Below, piece after piece: positions 54,778-64,000 of a stretch of DNA of 64,000 bases. Numbering within the stretch: position 1 is the stretch's first letter; the number at the start of each line of letters is the position of its first letter. The stretch comes from Valencia hispanica. Its lineage: Eukaryota; Chordata; Actinopteri; Cyprinodontiformes; Valenciidae. A program made the position numbers and the translations under genes. The notes beneath the pieces are model-generated. The model was not told where the DNA came from. It was given only the letters and a program-made list of their open reading frames with translations, and did not search any database. The DNA lies in the NCBI GenBank assembly GCA_963556495.2, contig OY747713.1, positions 38,273,961-38,337,960 on the forward strand, read 5' to 3'.

Positions 54778-55990
54778 GATCAATCTAATTTAGTATTTTG
54801 ACATACTGAGAAGGTGGTTTCAAAAGGACTTATATGATTAGTTTTCTGTGTTTTAGCTATGTATTTGTATATAAGCTATATTATCTGTATTTTGAATACC
54901 GTAGGTAGTTATCTTTATTGTTTATGAAGCCTAGAGGGACTGCGAAAGCAGGCCACACTAATCAGATTAAGTGTGTGAAGCTACTTTATGTAGTGGTGCT
55001 TAGAGCCAATCTGTTTTAGCTTAACACCAAAGAACAAAGGAAAAACTCCAGTTGGACGGAGTAACTCATGTTGCATGATTTACAACGACTATATCAGTCA
55101 GAAATCAAACAATTGAATAAATAAATTCTTACAAATGCAGCAAAACACAGTGGAATAGACAAACAATCCTAAGTTTTTATCCTAAACTAATTTATCTCTT
55201 CCCAGACACGAACTTACTTGAAAGTTTTTAGATCTTCATTAAATGGTGGCTCCATTATCTGAAAAGACGGGCGATAAAGCAGAGAAACCAGCTGTTATAG
55301 CTAGTCAGTTAGCAGTAGCTGTGTGGGGCGCTAACAGTTAGGCTTCGGATGCGGCAGCTAGCCACCATTACCCAGAACCCAGGGCCTCGTGAGTTGCAGA
55401 GCAACCGTTAGTTCGGAACTTCGTTCTCCCATGGACCGCTCCCTTTTCGCAGGCGGCAGTCAGCTCAGCAGCCCTCAGCTCCTGTAGCGTGCAGCAGCAT
55501 GTCCTCGAAGCTCTCTCTCCTTCTCTTGTAGAATCTGTTATACAAAGATTCTTTCTGCAGGGTTTCAAAAAAGTCAGTTTCAGGACTTATTTCATCGACT
55601 GGATACAGTTCACCTGATCAACAATCAGAAGGCTGTTGTGTCTTTGGATCTCTCCTCTCCCCTTGCCAGCAAGAATGGAAACGCAAAGCGTCAATTTCTC
55701 TCCCGATGTGAGTCCAGCTGGGCTCACGGGCAAAAGAGACGAAAGCTCAGAGAGGCAGCTGGATTGTTTTGAGTTTGGCTTTTCAAAACTCTTCCTCTTC
55801 CTGTTGAGACTGAGAGTGTTGTGTGATCAGCACTTGTACCAGCTGCTAGGTCTGTGTTTTGGTCCAGAAATCATGGCTGTGCTCCCAATAGAATGCTGGT
55901 ATTAAGCCCAAAATATACATTGGATACATTCATTACTTGCACTTTCAATATCGTTGAAGTTAAATTTGCACATGATGACATGACTATGTA
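54778..55990. other. Unassigned sequence
   Basis: A GC-richer stretch at about 55250-55520 (with GGCAGCTAGCCACCATTACC and GGCGGCAGTCAGCTCAGCAG) might belong to an unrecognised element. No gene is supported. Confidence 0.3.
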
Positions 55991-56129
55991 CAGGTGAAAC
56001 TTGAAAAATTAGAATATCATGCAAAAATCCATTTGTTTCAGTAATTCAACATAAAGGGTGAAACTAATTTATAATATAGACTTATTACATGCCTATGTAC
56101 TCACTACTTGATTTGGGCTCCTTTATCAT

Positions 56130-56700
56130 CAATTACTGCCTCAACGCAGCGTGGTATGGATGCTGTCAGCCTGTGGCATTGCTGAGGTGTTATTGAAGAC
56201 CAGGATGCTTCAATAGCGGCCTTCAGCTCTTCTGCATTGTTCGGTGTCATGTCTCTCATCTTTCTCTTGGCAATGCTCCATAGATTCTCTGTGGGGCTTT
56301 AGTCAGGCCAGCTTGCTGGCCCGTCAGTTTGCTGGCACAGTAATCCCATGGTCATTGAACCAGGTTTTGATACTTTTGGCAGGGTGGGCAGGTATCAAGT
56401 CCTGCTGAGAAATGAAGTCAGCATCTCCATAAAGCTGGTCTGCAGAAGGAAGCATGAAGTGCTCCAAAATGTCCTGGTAGATGGCTGCATTGACTCTGGA
56501 CTTAATAAAGCACAGAGGACCAACACCAGCAGATGACATGGCTCCCCAAATCAACACAGACTGTGGAAACTTCACACTGGATTTCAAGCATCTTGGATTC
56601 TGTGCCTCTCCATTCTTCCTTCAGACTCTGGGACCTTGGTTTCCAAATGAGTTGCAACATTTAAAGTTATCTTATTCTTTAGCCCAGGTAAGACAATTCT
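56130..56700 (-). pseudogene. Tc1-like transposase, catalytic half
   Basis: The frame 56587-56324 reads MKSSVKFPQSVLIWGAMSSA, then GPLCFIKSRVNAAIYQDILE and the second-aspartate block SQQDLIPAHPAKS. In the next frame, near 56300, a TENLW piece keeps the catalytic glutamate region. The C-terminal end ITPQQCHRL and IDDKGAQ-like residues runs to about 56110. A stop after TVPAN and at least one frameshift disable it. The first-aspartate block upstream is not readable. Confidence 0.82.
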
Positions 56701-56935
56701 GACATTCTTTGTTGTTCAGGAGCGGGATGACAAGGGGAATAGGATATTTGAAGCCCATTTCTAGGATCTGTCTGTGTGTGGTGGCTCTTGATGCACTAAC
56801 TCCAGCCTTAGTCCACTCCTTGTGAAGGTCCCCAACACTTTTGGCAATGGTATTTTACTGACAATCCTCTCCAGGCTGCAGTCTTCCCTGCTGCTTGTGC
56901 ACCTTTTTCTTCCACAGTTTTCCCTTCCACATAAC

Positions 56936-57330
56936 ATGGAGCTAGCGGGTTAGCTGAGGTTCAGGAGCAAGACCACGCCTCAAACCCGCTTCATAAATCT
57001 GAATCAGTCTTAACTCGATTCACCCGGTACCACACACCTGCTCTAAATCTCCAATCACGCCAGGATACACATATAAACTCTGCCTGCCCTTCATTCCTCG
57101 TCTGTCTCATTCGTTTTCACCCCTCCCTTCCCCCCCTTCTAGGTCCTGGGTCCTGCCGACTCGCCTTTTCTCTTCCGGGTCCTGCCGACCCGCCTTTTCT
57201 CTTCCGGGTCCTGCCGACCCGCCCCTTCTACCCTCCCCTTTTCTTCGCAGCATTCATCGGGCACAGCCTCCCCGTTCAATAAACTGTTAAATTCTGAATC
57301 TGTAGCGTGGTCCTTGCTAGTGAATATCTA
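56936..57330 (+). mobile_element. Probable solo LTR (Gypsy-like) inserted in the Tc1 element
   Basis: About 395 bp of unrelated sequence replaces nothing but splits the Tc1 N-terminal region (between CTTCCACATAAC and ATTAATGTGC). It begins TGGAGCTAGCGGG and contains an AATAAA at 57280 in GTTCAATAAACTGTTAAATT, followed by GTAGCGTGGTCCTTGC. That is the style of fish Gypsy LTR 3' ends. It contains a 29-bp tandem repeat (57144-57227). Exact borders and target duplication are not resolved. Confidence 0.45.
57144..57227. repeat. 29-bp tandem repeat, about 2.8 units
   Basis: The unit is CTTTTCTCTTCCGGGTCCTG followed by CCGACCCGC. It lies inside the LTR-like insert, and its last unit is cut to the GGGTCCTGCCGACCCGCC part. 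Confidence 0.88.
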
Positions 57331-57435
57331 TTAATGTGCTTTGATACAACACTTTGGGAACATCCAACTTCTTTTGCAATTACCTTTTGAGGCTGTCCCT
57401 CCTTATGGAGGGTGTCAATGGATGGTTTTCTGCAT
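57331..57435 (-). pseudogene. Tc1-like transposase, N-terminal helix-turn-helix
   Basis: Minus-strand translation gives PSIDTLHKEGQPQKVIAKEV and GCSQSVVSKHIN, the first helix-turn-helix. It is the same block as AGCSQSAVSKHIN at 22540-23034. The frame appears longer (57276-57527) only because it runs into inserted DNA on both sides. Its true start codon region lies beyond the 286-bp insert near 57740-57755 (reverse of CAGCAGTCTTCCCC). Confidence 0.82.
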
Positions 57436-57721
57436 TGTTTTGATTTATTTTGGATCAGCTCAAGTGCAGAAATGAGTAGGAAGCCATGAGTTGGGCCGGA
57501 CGGACCAGGGAAGAGATCCAGAGGCACAGCAGGTCTCCGGTCCAGGAACCGTAGAAGTAGCGATCGGGATGAGTAGACTTGAGGAGGTCAGCTCAGAAGT
57601 TCTGGGGCTGGAAACTAGATGTCAAAACGAGGATGTGGTGAGTGGAAACGCCCTTTAACTGGGATGAGAGCCAATGAAGTGGAAGTGAATCTAATGAGCG
57701 CAGGTGGAAGTCGTTGGGCAA
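57436..57721. mobile_element. 286-bp insert with long imperfect target duplication
   Basis: The insert lies in the Tc1 N-terminal region, flanked by GATGGTTTTCTGCAT (57421-57435) and GATGAGTTTCTGACAT (57722-57737). Read on the minus strand it ends TCCAAAATAAATCAAAACA, resembling a transcript 3' end with a polyadenylation signal, and contains CTGCACTTGAGCTGATCC, the style of a Gypsy LTR end. Duplications of about 15 bp suggest target-primed (LINE-type) integration, not integrase. No coding content. Confidence 0.5.
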
Positions 57722-58072
57722 GATGAGTTTCTGACATCAGCAGTCTTCCCCTTTATTGTAATTACTATTGAACCAGACTGAGAGATCATTTAAAAGCTCA
57801 GCAACTTTTTGTAGGTGTTTTGGATTAATTAGCTGATAGTGTGACACTTTGCCTAAAATATTAAAACTTTTTACAATATTAAAATTTTCAGAGATTTTGA
57901 ATTTGGGGTTTTCATAAGCTGTAACCCATAATCATCAAAATTACAACAAAGGCTTAAAATATCTCGCTTTACATGAAATGAGTCTATATCATATATTAGT
58001 TTCACCTTGTAAATTGAATTTTTGAAATAAATTAACTTTTGTACGATATTCTAATTTTTCAAGTTTCACCCC

Positions 58073-58729
58073 AGTTGTGTCCAGATTTAATCTTTTAGTA
58101 CTTGTTTGGGATGTTCACTTCATTTCGTCCATAACTTTCTGCATGAGTGTGCACATGTGAGCGTGTGTTCGTGTGCACTCGTGTGCACTCGTGTGTATCT
58201 GCTGCTGTTAATCTCAGTGGATATGCGAGTGTGTGTGTGTTTCTTGTGAGCCCTGAGGCAGCCGCAGTGAGGTGTCCCTCAAGGCTTCCTCCTCCCATAG
58301 CCTCCTTTTTTCCCCTTTTCCACTCCTACCCATGCAGCACTACCTCTTTACTGCCACCCTCTTCCCTCTACAACCCCTCCTTTTGCCCTCTTTAGCCACG
58401 ACACTTTGAATCAAGCAGGAATTAATGCAGATGATGCATTCAATGTCTCATTATGTCCTTCATTGTGCGGATGGATATCAAGATGACAGTGAGGGGAAAC
58501 CACTGATGTCCAGCTTTTAGCGAGGCTGTAGGGTGTTTATCTACAGCGGGTGTAAGAGAGGGCTTGTCCGTGTGCATGTTTTTTTGCATTCACTCAGCAG
58601 CAACCAGTTCCTGGCTAAGCTATTCATATACATTAACCTTTTTTTCATGTTAAAACTACAAACTACTGTTTGCCAAAATTACGACTACAACTCTTTTGGG
58701 ATGTATCTCTACTGTCTGTGCACAATTCA
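58073..58729. other. Unassigned; GT-rich start
   Basis: 58148-58240 is rich in GTGTG words. A C/T-rich tract follows at 58300-58390. No gene. Confidence 0.35.
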
Positions 58730-59215
58730 GAGAGATTGGATGGAGCGCATCTATTCAATTTAGATCTGGACTTTGATGAAGACATTTTAGCACATCACAT
58801 TGCAACTCTGGCTGTATAGTCTAGTGTTTTGTCCTGCTGGATGTTGGACATCTGCCGCTGTCTCAAGTCTTTTGCACCCTCTTCTTATCAAGTCTGTTCA
58901 TCTTCCTTACTCCGGAAAAGCATTATTGTACTGTGGGAATGGTGTTTTGGGAAATCTCATTAGCTAGAATCCTTCTTTTTGCTACTCTTTCATGAAGACC
59001 AGATTTGTGGAGTACACCACTACTAGTTTTCTTGATAACAGATTAATCCATCTGAGTTCTGGATCTCTGCAGCTCCTCCAAAATTACCATGGACCTCCCG
59101 GTTGCTTCTCTAAATTATGCCATTCTTGCCTGGCCCTTTAGTTTAGGTAGACGGCAATATCTTGGGAGGTGTTTGGTCAAGCTATACCTTTTTCATTTCA
59201 GAACATTGGACAGAA
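58730..59215 (-). pseudogene. Tc1-like transposon, transposase part (continues at 60023)
   Basis: Reading the plus strand, blocks TTCATGAAGACCAGATTTGT, GATCTCTGCAGCTCCTCC and TTAGGTAGACGGCAATATCT follow the antisense of a Tc1-type transposase, in the region of the second helix-turn-helix and the basic hook (the GRP-like motif is the inverse of GTAGACGGCAATATC). The reading stops at about 59215 and resumes after a LINE insertion at 60023 with the leader and left terminal repeat. Confidence 0.72.
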
Positions 59216-60022
59216 GGGCATCCCACATAGACAGTATGGAGGCTCACATGGACAGTATTGAGGATCCTACCCAGTACCAACTTGTAGTGGATGGCCTGGT
59301 GAGAACTTGTGAAAAATCACTTGAACTAAATATTTCAAAGACATAGCAGTTGTGCTGTGCGGGTAGAGACAGAGCAGCAACTACATCTTTGCTTTTCAAA
59401 CCCTTGTCTATTCAGGAAGAGCAGGTTGAACAGGTGGAGTGTTTTAAATATTTGGGGACACAGATGGACACTCGTCTGTCCCCCCAAATGCACTCAGACT
59501 CAATTTACAATGAAGCACTCCAGTGCCTTCATCTCCTCAGGAAGTTAAGAAATTTTAATGTCAGGAAAAAGATTTTAATGGTGGTTTACGAGTCACTTTT
59601 AGAATCCATTCTAACCTTTGATATCACATCCCGGTACAACTTTCTCACCAGTAAACAGAAAATAAAACTGTCACAGATCAAGCAACAAATAATTGGTTCA
59701 CCACAAACTCCACTGGTCCATCTTGTATGAGCGATCTGTGATCAGGAAAGCCACCCTAATCACAGAGGATCCTTCTCATGCCCTCCATCATTCTTTCAGT
59801 CTTCTCCTATCAGGCAGGTTGATAGAAAGTTCCACTGGCAAAAAAAAACAATCTAAAAAATTAATTTTTTCCAACTGCAATCACAGCCCTTTCCAGGAAA
59901 GGAATTTCTGTAATGATTTAAAAAATGGTCTTTTTAAGTATCAATGTGTGTGATTTTAGTTCAGCCATATGTGGTCTTAGGTCTTTAGGTGTCATACAAA
60001 TAAAGCTTTCTATTCTATTCTA
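59216..60022 (+). pseudogene. Rex1/CR1-group LINE 3' end inserted in a Tc1 element
   Basis: The frames 59089-59346 and 59350-59730 contain SLELNISKT followed by a stop, then CFKYLGTQMDTRLSPQMHSD, LHLLRKLRNFNVRKKILMVV and YESLLESILTF, the region between RT and C-terminus of a LINE polymerase. The 3' part keeps HHSFSLLLSGR, an untranslated region with ACAAATAAAGC and a (TATTC)n tail ending at 60022. It is 5'-truncated. The flanking Tc1-like sequence continues on both sides, so this is a later insertion. Confidence 0.78.
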
Positions 60023-60335
60023 CCGTTTTCGTTGTGATCTTTGTTTACTAATGTTCTCTAACAAACCTGCAAAGACTTGACAGAACAGCCATGTTTTTAC
60101 TGAGATTAAATTCCAAACGATATGCTATTCACTCATTATTTACATTCTCAAAGCAATCAGCCAGACTGGATTTTATTTAGGGGTGTCAAACTAAAAATAG
60201 GCTGATTATAAATGCATGTCACACTTTTATCATATTTCTTTCACGTCACTATTTTGTGCTACTTTGTGTGTTACATAAAAGGCCAATGAAACAGAAGTTT
60301 ATAGTTGTAACTTATAAAGTGTAAAAAAGTTGAAA
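60023..60335 (-). mobile_element. Tc1-like transposon, leader and terminal inverted repeat
   Basis: Continuation of 58730-59215: GTTTACTAATGTTCTCTAAC, ACAGAACAGCCATGTTTTTA, CTGGATTTTATTTAGGGGTG and TGCATGTCACACTTTTATCA match the leader and terminal part of the same Tc1 family as 570-745 and 18650. The outermost bases run into a (GT)n repeat at about 60337. Confidence 0.7.
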
Positions 60336-61849
60336 GCGTGTGTGTGTGTGTGTGAGAGAGAGTACATTTCACGTCGTCCCTCCAGCACACATTTATCTCT
60401 GTGTGTTCATTTGTACCTCATGTTTTCAAAGGTGTGACTTCTTTCCGTCCTTCGTTTTTTGCAACCAAGTGTACACATGGGCACGCGTCACATTGCAATC
60501 CACCACCTGGAGAGAGAAGAGAGGGGGTTATGGGTAATATGCGAACTGCTGTTTGATTGATGAGCCAATCAGAGACACACAAAGGATTTCATTAACGAGA
60601 GACAGCCTGCCACAAATCAGCAATCATCCACACGCTCTCCCTTATCAACACTTATCAGTGCACAGAGGCATACTCAGATCCCCCAAAGAAAAAGAAAAAA
60701 ACACACACACACACACACACACTTTCACTCTCTTACTGCTCTGCAGCCTGCCCCGCCCACTCTCGTCCGCTGCAAATGTGTGACATCAGGAGCCGGGTCT
60801 TATCACAAAGTCAGCAGTAATACCGTGGCCATTTCATCAGGGAGCACAGGGGTCAGACTGGGAGCTGAATCAAAAGCGAGAGAGCGCTGATGCTTTCTCT
60901 GAACGTTTGGCCTGCTTCTACATCACTCTGCTTTTGTGGAAGAGAGGGGCTCCTTGACAGTGGGCGGAAAATACAGAAACTAGACTGACAGGATTACTTT
61001 TTTTTAATATAAATTAGTTTTTACGCCCTGTGAGCCCCTTTGCTCTGTTTTGATCTCCTCGCTTTTTTAAAACAGAGGGGGACTCAGCTGTTTAAACACA
61101 CACACACACACACCAAAACACACACAGAGCACTGTAATAGGCAATACTTTCTCATTTGAGTGACAGGAGTGTTTTTCTTGAGACTTAGTGTGTGTTGGGA
61201 TGCTTCTCCATTATTGATTGTAATAATAAGATACGTGGACGCACAGATTATTTGCATCCCTGAGCAGAGTTATTGTTATTGGAGAGGGGTGGGGGTGGGG
61301 GGGTGGATTTGATTATGGTGGTCATATTCACACTGCCTGAGGCAACACTCTTCCCGAGTGTCTGTACATAACTGCGTCTGTGTCTGCATGTGTGTGTGTG
61401 GACTCAGACAGTGCAGCTGTGCACACCCGTGCCATCTCTCTTGCCTGTCTTGCTTCTAATTGGCCCAGGCCGATTCCACCCCTGGAATCCATTTTAAACG
61501 GTTACCAAGGTTGCAGCTTCTGTTGTACCCATTGTCGCCTGCTCATAAACATGTCAGCAGGCATGTGCACGAGTGTGCCAACGGGTGAGCTTACACGGGT
61601 GCGCAAAATCCTCAACCCCGATTAATTAGCTCCATCTATTAGCGGCAAATCCACATATTAAAGCCAAGCCAAGACATGACCCAAAGAAAGCTATCTGGAT
61701 GAACCATATGTTGGGGTATATGTGGAGGGGGCCCAAGCAATGACAGCACACACTCATATGCACGCATAAAAAGACAAAAACAAGAAAATGCTGTTTCACT
61801 GGCGACTTTTTTATGTACACATGTTCAATTGACAACACAAGTAGCATAT
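60336..61849. other. Unassigned; several CA/GT microsatellites
   Basis: (GT)n(GA)n lies at 60337-60362, (AC)n at 60698-60722 and (AC)n at 61096-61112, with a G-rich run at 61283-61303. 60560-61060 and 61420-61650 are not obviously repetitive and are candidates for unique host sequence. No exon or RNA gene is supported. Confidence 0.4.
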
Positions 61850-62860
61850 TAGAGAATCACTTGTCGACAACTAGATGTGGCGTAAAAGACTTGCAGAAGT
61901 TCAAACAGAGCATCAGAATGGTGAAGAAAGGGAGCTGTGTGGATGAAAATATTTGTTTGATGTTGGACATACTGACAACTCGAAATGAATCTTTATATCG
62001 AAGTGGAATTTTGACCTATTGTTTGTAGATGAATTTTATATTCCTCACCATGGAGTCTCCGATGATGAGCATGGTGAGGGGTGGGCTTGCAAGCTGTTGA
62101 CTCTGGCCAGAGGTTCATTCACCATCTCGGGCTTGCTGTATGCCAGGGGGAGAAGCATCCCCAGGACTGTAACGATGCGTGTTCAGCGCCGTGGGCTCAT
62201 TCTGTGGGGTCGAGTGAAGTGGAGCACTCCTCTGCGAGTTCCAGCAGCGATCTGGGGTTTGGTGCGATGTGGAGGGCTGAGGGAGTTGGACTGCTGCATC
62301 ATCTGCTGAGAGGAATTGAGCGATGAGCCTGCGGAGCGACGCGGGCCAGGGGCTGTCAGTGGAGGAAAGTCCATTTCCAGGGCACTGTATCAGTTTGTAA
62401 ACAGCAGGCAGGTGCAAGGAGAGGAGCGTCGATTGCCCCGTGCACCCCCACCGAGGCCGGACCCAACTGTGGACCAGATACCGGGCAGGACCAGAGTGGA
62501 GCTGATCGGTGCTTTTGGCTTTGCCCACTGCTGAAACCAGGGGTCCTCCTCTGCAGCAAAATTCACCAAATTCCTTAGTCCGTTTGAAGACCCAGCAGTG
62601 GATCCCCCTTCCACAGCTTCACCAGGCTGGTAGGGAATGGTGTCAGCCAGCTAAACACCATTGGTGTCAGAGAGAGTCCTGCCAGGGATAATGTCCACAT
62701 CGCAATCATGTTCCTGGATTTGGTATAGAGTTGTAACCCTCTGCTCCAGTTTGAGAACCTTCTGACTGAACCTGATACCGCTATCACACACAGGACTGCA
62801 GGTAAGTGAAGGCATGGTGGGGGGTGGGACGTTCCACACACTGCTTACAGATTAAAACAC
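61850..62860 (-). pseudogene. L2-clade LINE ORF1 (esterase-type) remnant
   Basis: On the minus strand, 62840-62390 contains TLYQIQEHDCDVDIIPGR and a FAAEEDPWFQQWAKPKAPIS block in shifting frames, typical of the N-terminal part of L2/CR1 ORF1. Near 62075-62040 the protein reads LLIIGDSMVRNI, where GDS is the nucleophile motif of the SGNH-hydrolase-like esterase domain of these ORF1 proteins. A decayed FRVVSMSNIKQI run follows toward 61850, with stops. No RT follows within the window on this strand, so only the 5' part of the element survives. Confidence 0.65.
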
Positions 62861-63515
62861 CTCCGTTAAAAGCTTCTGATGATTATAAAAGTTTACAGTG
62901 CGATGCTAAACGGGAAGATGTAGCTATGATTCCCTGTCTTTTACTGAAAAACGATTTAAAACCAGATAAAACTGTTTGGAACCGGTCTCTGCGGGTCTCA
63001 CAGACGCGGTTGCATGCACACCGAGATGTCACTATTGAAGTTGAAGGCCAAGCCTTAATGTTGAATGTTAGATCAGTTGCCGTATGATGTTGTTCTTGGA
63101 GAAGACTTACAAATCATAGACAGTTTGGTGCACCAAAACTCTGTGCCATTATCTTGTGCTGTAATCACTAATTATACGAAAAGGGGTTTAGAATCACTGC
63201 CAGACACAGATGATAATTTGTATGGAGGTGGAAGTAAAATCAGGAAAACAAAACAACAATGTAGACAGGAGAAAAACAAAAACATTGGTATGTCAAAATT
63301 TCCTCAACCGGTCTTACCAATCACTCCACCTATTGATCTCAAGTGGCAAATTCCCAATAACTTTAAAGAGAGCCAAGAAAATGATCCTTCTGTAAAATGT
63401 CTCTTTAATAAAGCACATGAAGTCGATTGTGAAAAAGAAAATACTGTGGAGCTCAAAAGTTTAAATGGAGAACGTTTCATCATAAAAGTTAAATTTTTAA
63501 TTTTAACCTGAAGTT
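62861..63515 (+). pseudogene. LTR-retrotransposon protease-region fragment (Gypsy-like)
   Basis: The frame 62806-63087 holds VTIEVEGQALMLNV near 63030. After a one-base shift, the frame 63065-63511 continues DQLPYDVVLGEDLQIIDSLV, which resembles the C-terminal half of a Gypsy-type aspartic protease (the LPY.VVLG.D block). The following 120 residues are a linker-like, lysine-rich region with ENDPSVKCLFNKA, similar in style to the segment beyond the protease in fish Gypsy polyproteins. The active-site DTG lies upstream and is not seen. Similarity judged by eye, hence moderate confidence. Confidence 0.45.
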
Positions 63516-64000
63516 AATTCGACAGCTGCAGCTGATCCAGAACGCTGCTACCCATCTCCTCACTAGAACCAGGAAAGTAGAGCACATCACCCCAGTTCCA
63601 AAGTCCTTACACTGGCTCCCTGTAGCTCAGAGAATAGACTTCAAATAAATTTTACTAGATTATGAATCAGTAAATGGCTTAGCACCAAAGTATGTTGAAG
63701 ATCTACTGTTACTATACCAACCCCTCCAGACCATTCAGCTCCTTTAATTCCAGTCTACTCAACATCCCTAGAATTAGAACCAACCTTGGAGAAGCAGCTT
63801 TCGGTTTCTATGCTCCTCTAATCTGGAACAAACTTCCAGAAAACTGCAAAGCTGCCGAAACACTGAGTTCTTTTAAAACACGGCTAAAAACTCATCTGTT
63901 TAGAGCTGCCTTTGAGTAATGCTTTCATGTATCATATGTTTTGTGTGTGCTTCTTGCTTTATTGCTGTTTTTACTTTATATGCTTTGTCTGTGTTTTATT
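63516..64000 (+). pseudogene. L2-clade LINE C-terminal region, runs off the window
   Basis: Starts at RQLQLIQNAATHLLTRTRKV and continues HITPVPKSLHWLPVAQRIDF, then in the frame 63692-63919 SFNSSLLNIPRIRT, GEAAFGFYAPLIWNKLPEN and FKTRLKTHLFRAAFE. The following untranslated sequence (ATGTATCATATGTTTTGTGT) is the same as at 16882-16910, so both are one subfamily. A stop replaces a sense codon after RIDFK. The 3' end lies beyond the window. Confidence 0.88.

Larger units (their letters stand above)
55991..58072 (-). mobile_element. Tc1-like transposon on the minus strand, interrupted twice
   Basis: The left end CAGGTGAAACTTGAAAAATT follows a TA at 55989-55990. The right end at about 58070 is its inverse, AATTTTTCAAGTTTCACC. 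Subterminal blocks also pair (AGAATATCATGCAAAA with GTACGATATTCT). The transposase lies on the minus strand in several frames. Two inserts split it: an LTR-like block at about 56936-57330 and a 286-bp block at 57436-57721. The same transposase family occurs at 22209-24857, but the terminal repeats differ. Confidence 0.88.

Noticed and set aside
54310..54783. 157-codon minus-strand frame
   Set aside because: Generated by the 42-bp minisatellite, whose length is a multiple of three, so frames stay open on both strands.

Overview
The window reads as non-coding, repeat-dense DNA from a vertebrate, most likely a ray-finned fish. The evidence is the mix of mobile elements: about a dozen Tc1-like transposons of the fish/amphibian type, Rex3 (RTE-clade) retrotransposons with a GATG-type tail, L2-clade LINEs ending in (TTGA)n or (CCTTG)n, Rex1-like LINEs, a chromodomain Ty3/Gypsy element, Harbinger-like and hAT-like elements, and TTAA-flanked elements with THAP-domain remnants. 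I could not assign any host gene, rRNA, tRNA or CRISPR array. One splice-site-bounded exon candidate (15712-15845) and one short frame with a signal-peptide-like start (21590-21706) are the only hints of host coding sequence, and both are weak.

Layout. 1-6.4 kb: mostly unassigned, with one Tc1 end. 6.4-8 kb: two Rex3 scraps. 9.8-11.1 kb: a Harbinger-like transposon with a Myb-like ORF remnant, split by an L2 tail. 11.3-12.3 kb: a LINE 3' end and an AT-rich microsatellite. 13.4-17.1 kb: decayed Rex3, an L2 RT fragment, the exon candidate and an L2 3' end. 18.6-20.8 kb: a Tc1-like element cut by a Rex3 insertion with a clear 13-bp target duplication. 22.2-24.9 kb: a second Tc1-like element carrying two inserts, one with TTAA flanks and a large palindrome. 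26-29 kb: hAT-like, THAP-bearing and Harbinger-like miniature elements. 31-38 kb: a third TTAA element, Tc1 pieces, Rex1-like LINEs and a Gypsy pol fragment. 41.6-45 kb: LINE fragments. 45.4-52.5 kb: the most informative stack, an L2 LINE interrupted by a TTAA/THAP element and by a Tc1 transposon with an intact 339-codon DD34E transposase. 53-60.3 kb: more Tc1 copies, a 42-bp minisatellite, and Tc1 elements split by LTR-like and LINE insertions. 61.8-64 kb: L2 ORF1, an LTR-retrotransposon protease fragment and an L2 3' end.

The elements do not work together as a system. They form a layered record of insertions. In several places the host element reads cleanly across the insert once one copy of the target duplication is ignored, which fixes relative ages: L2 before TTAA element and Tc1; Tc1 before Rex3; Tc1 before TTAA element; Tc1 before LINE. 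The only gene that looks potentially functional is the Tc1 transposase at 49684-50703.

Family names come from recognised protein motifs, terminal sequences and target-site duplications, not from database searches. Boundaries given without a stated duplication are approximate to tens of bases.
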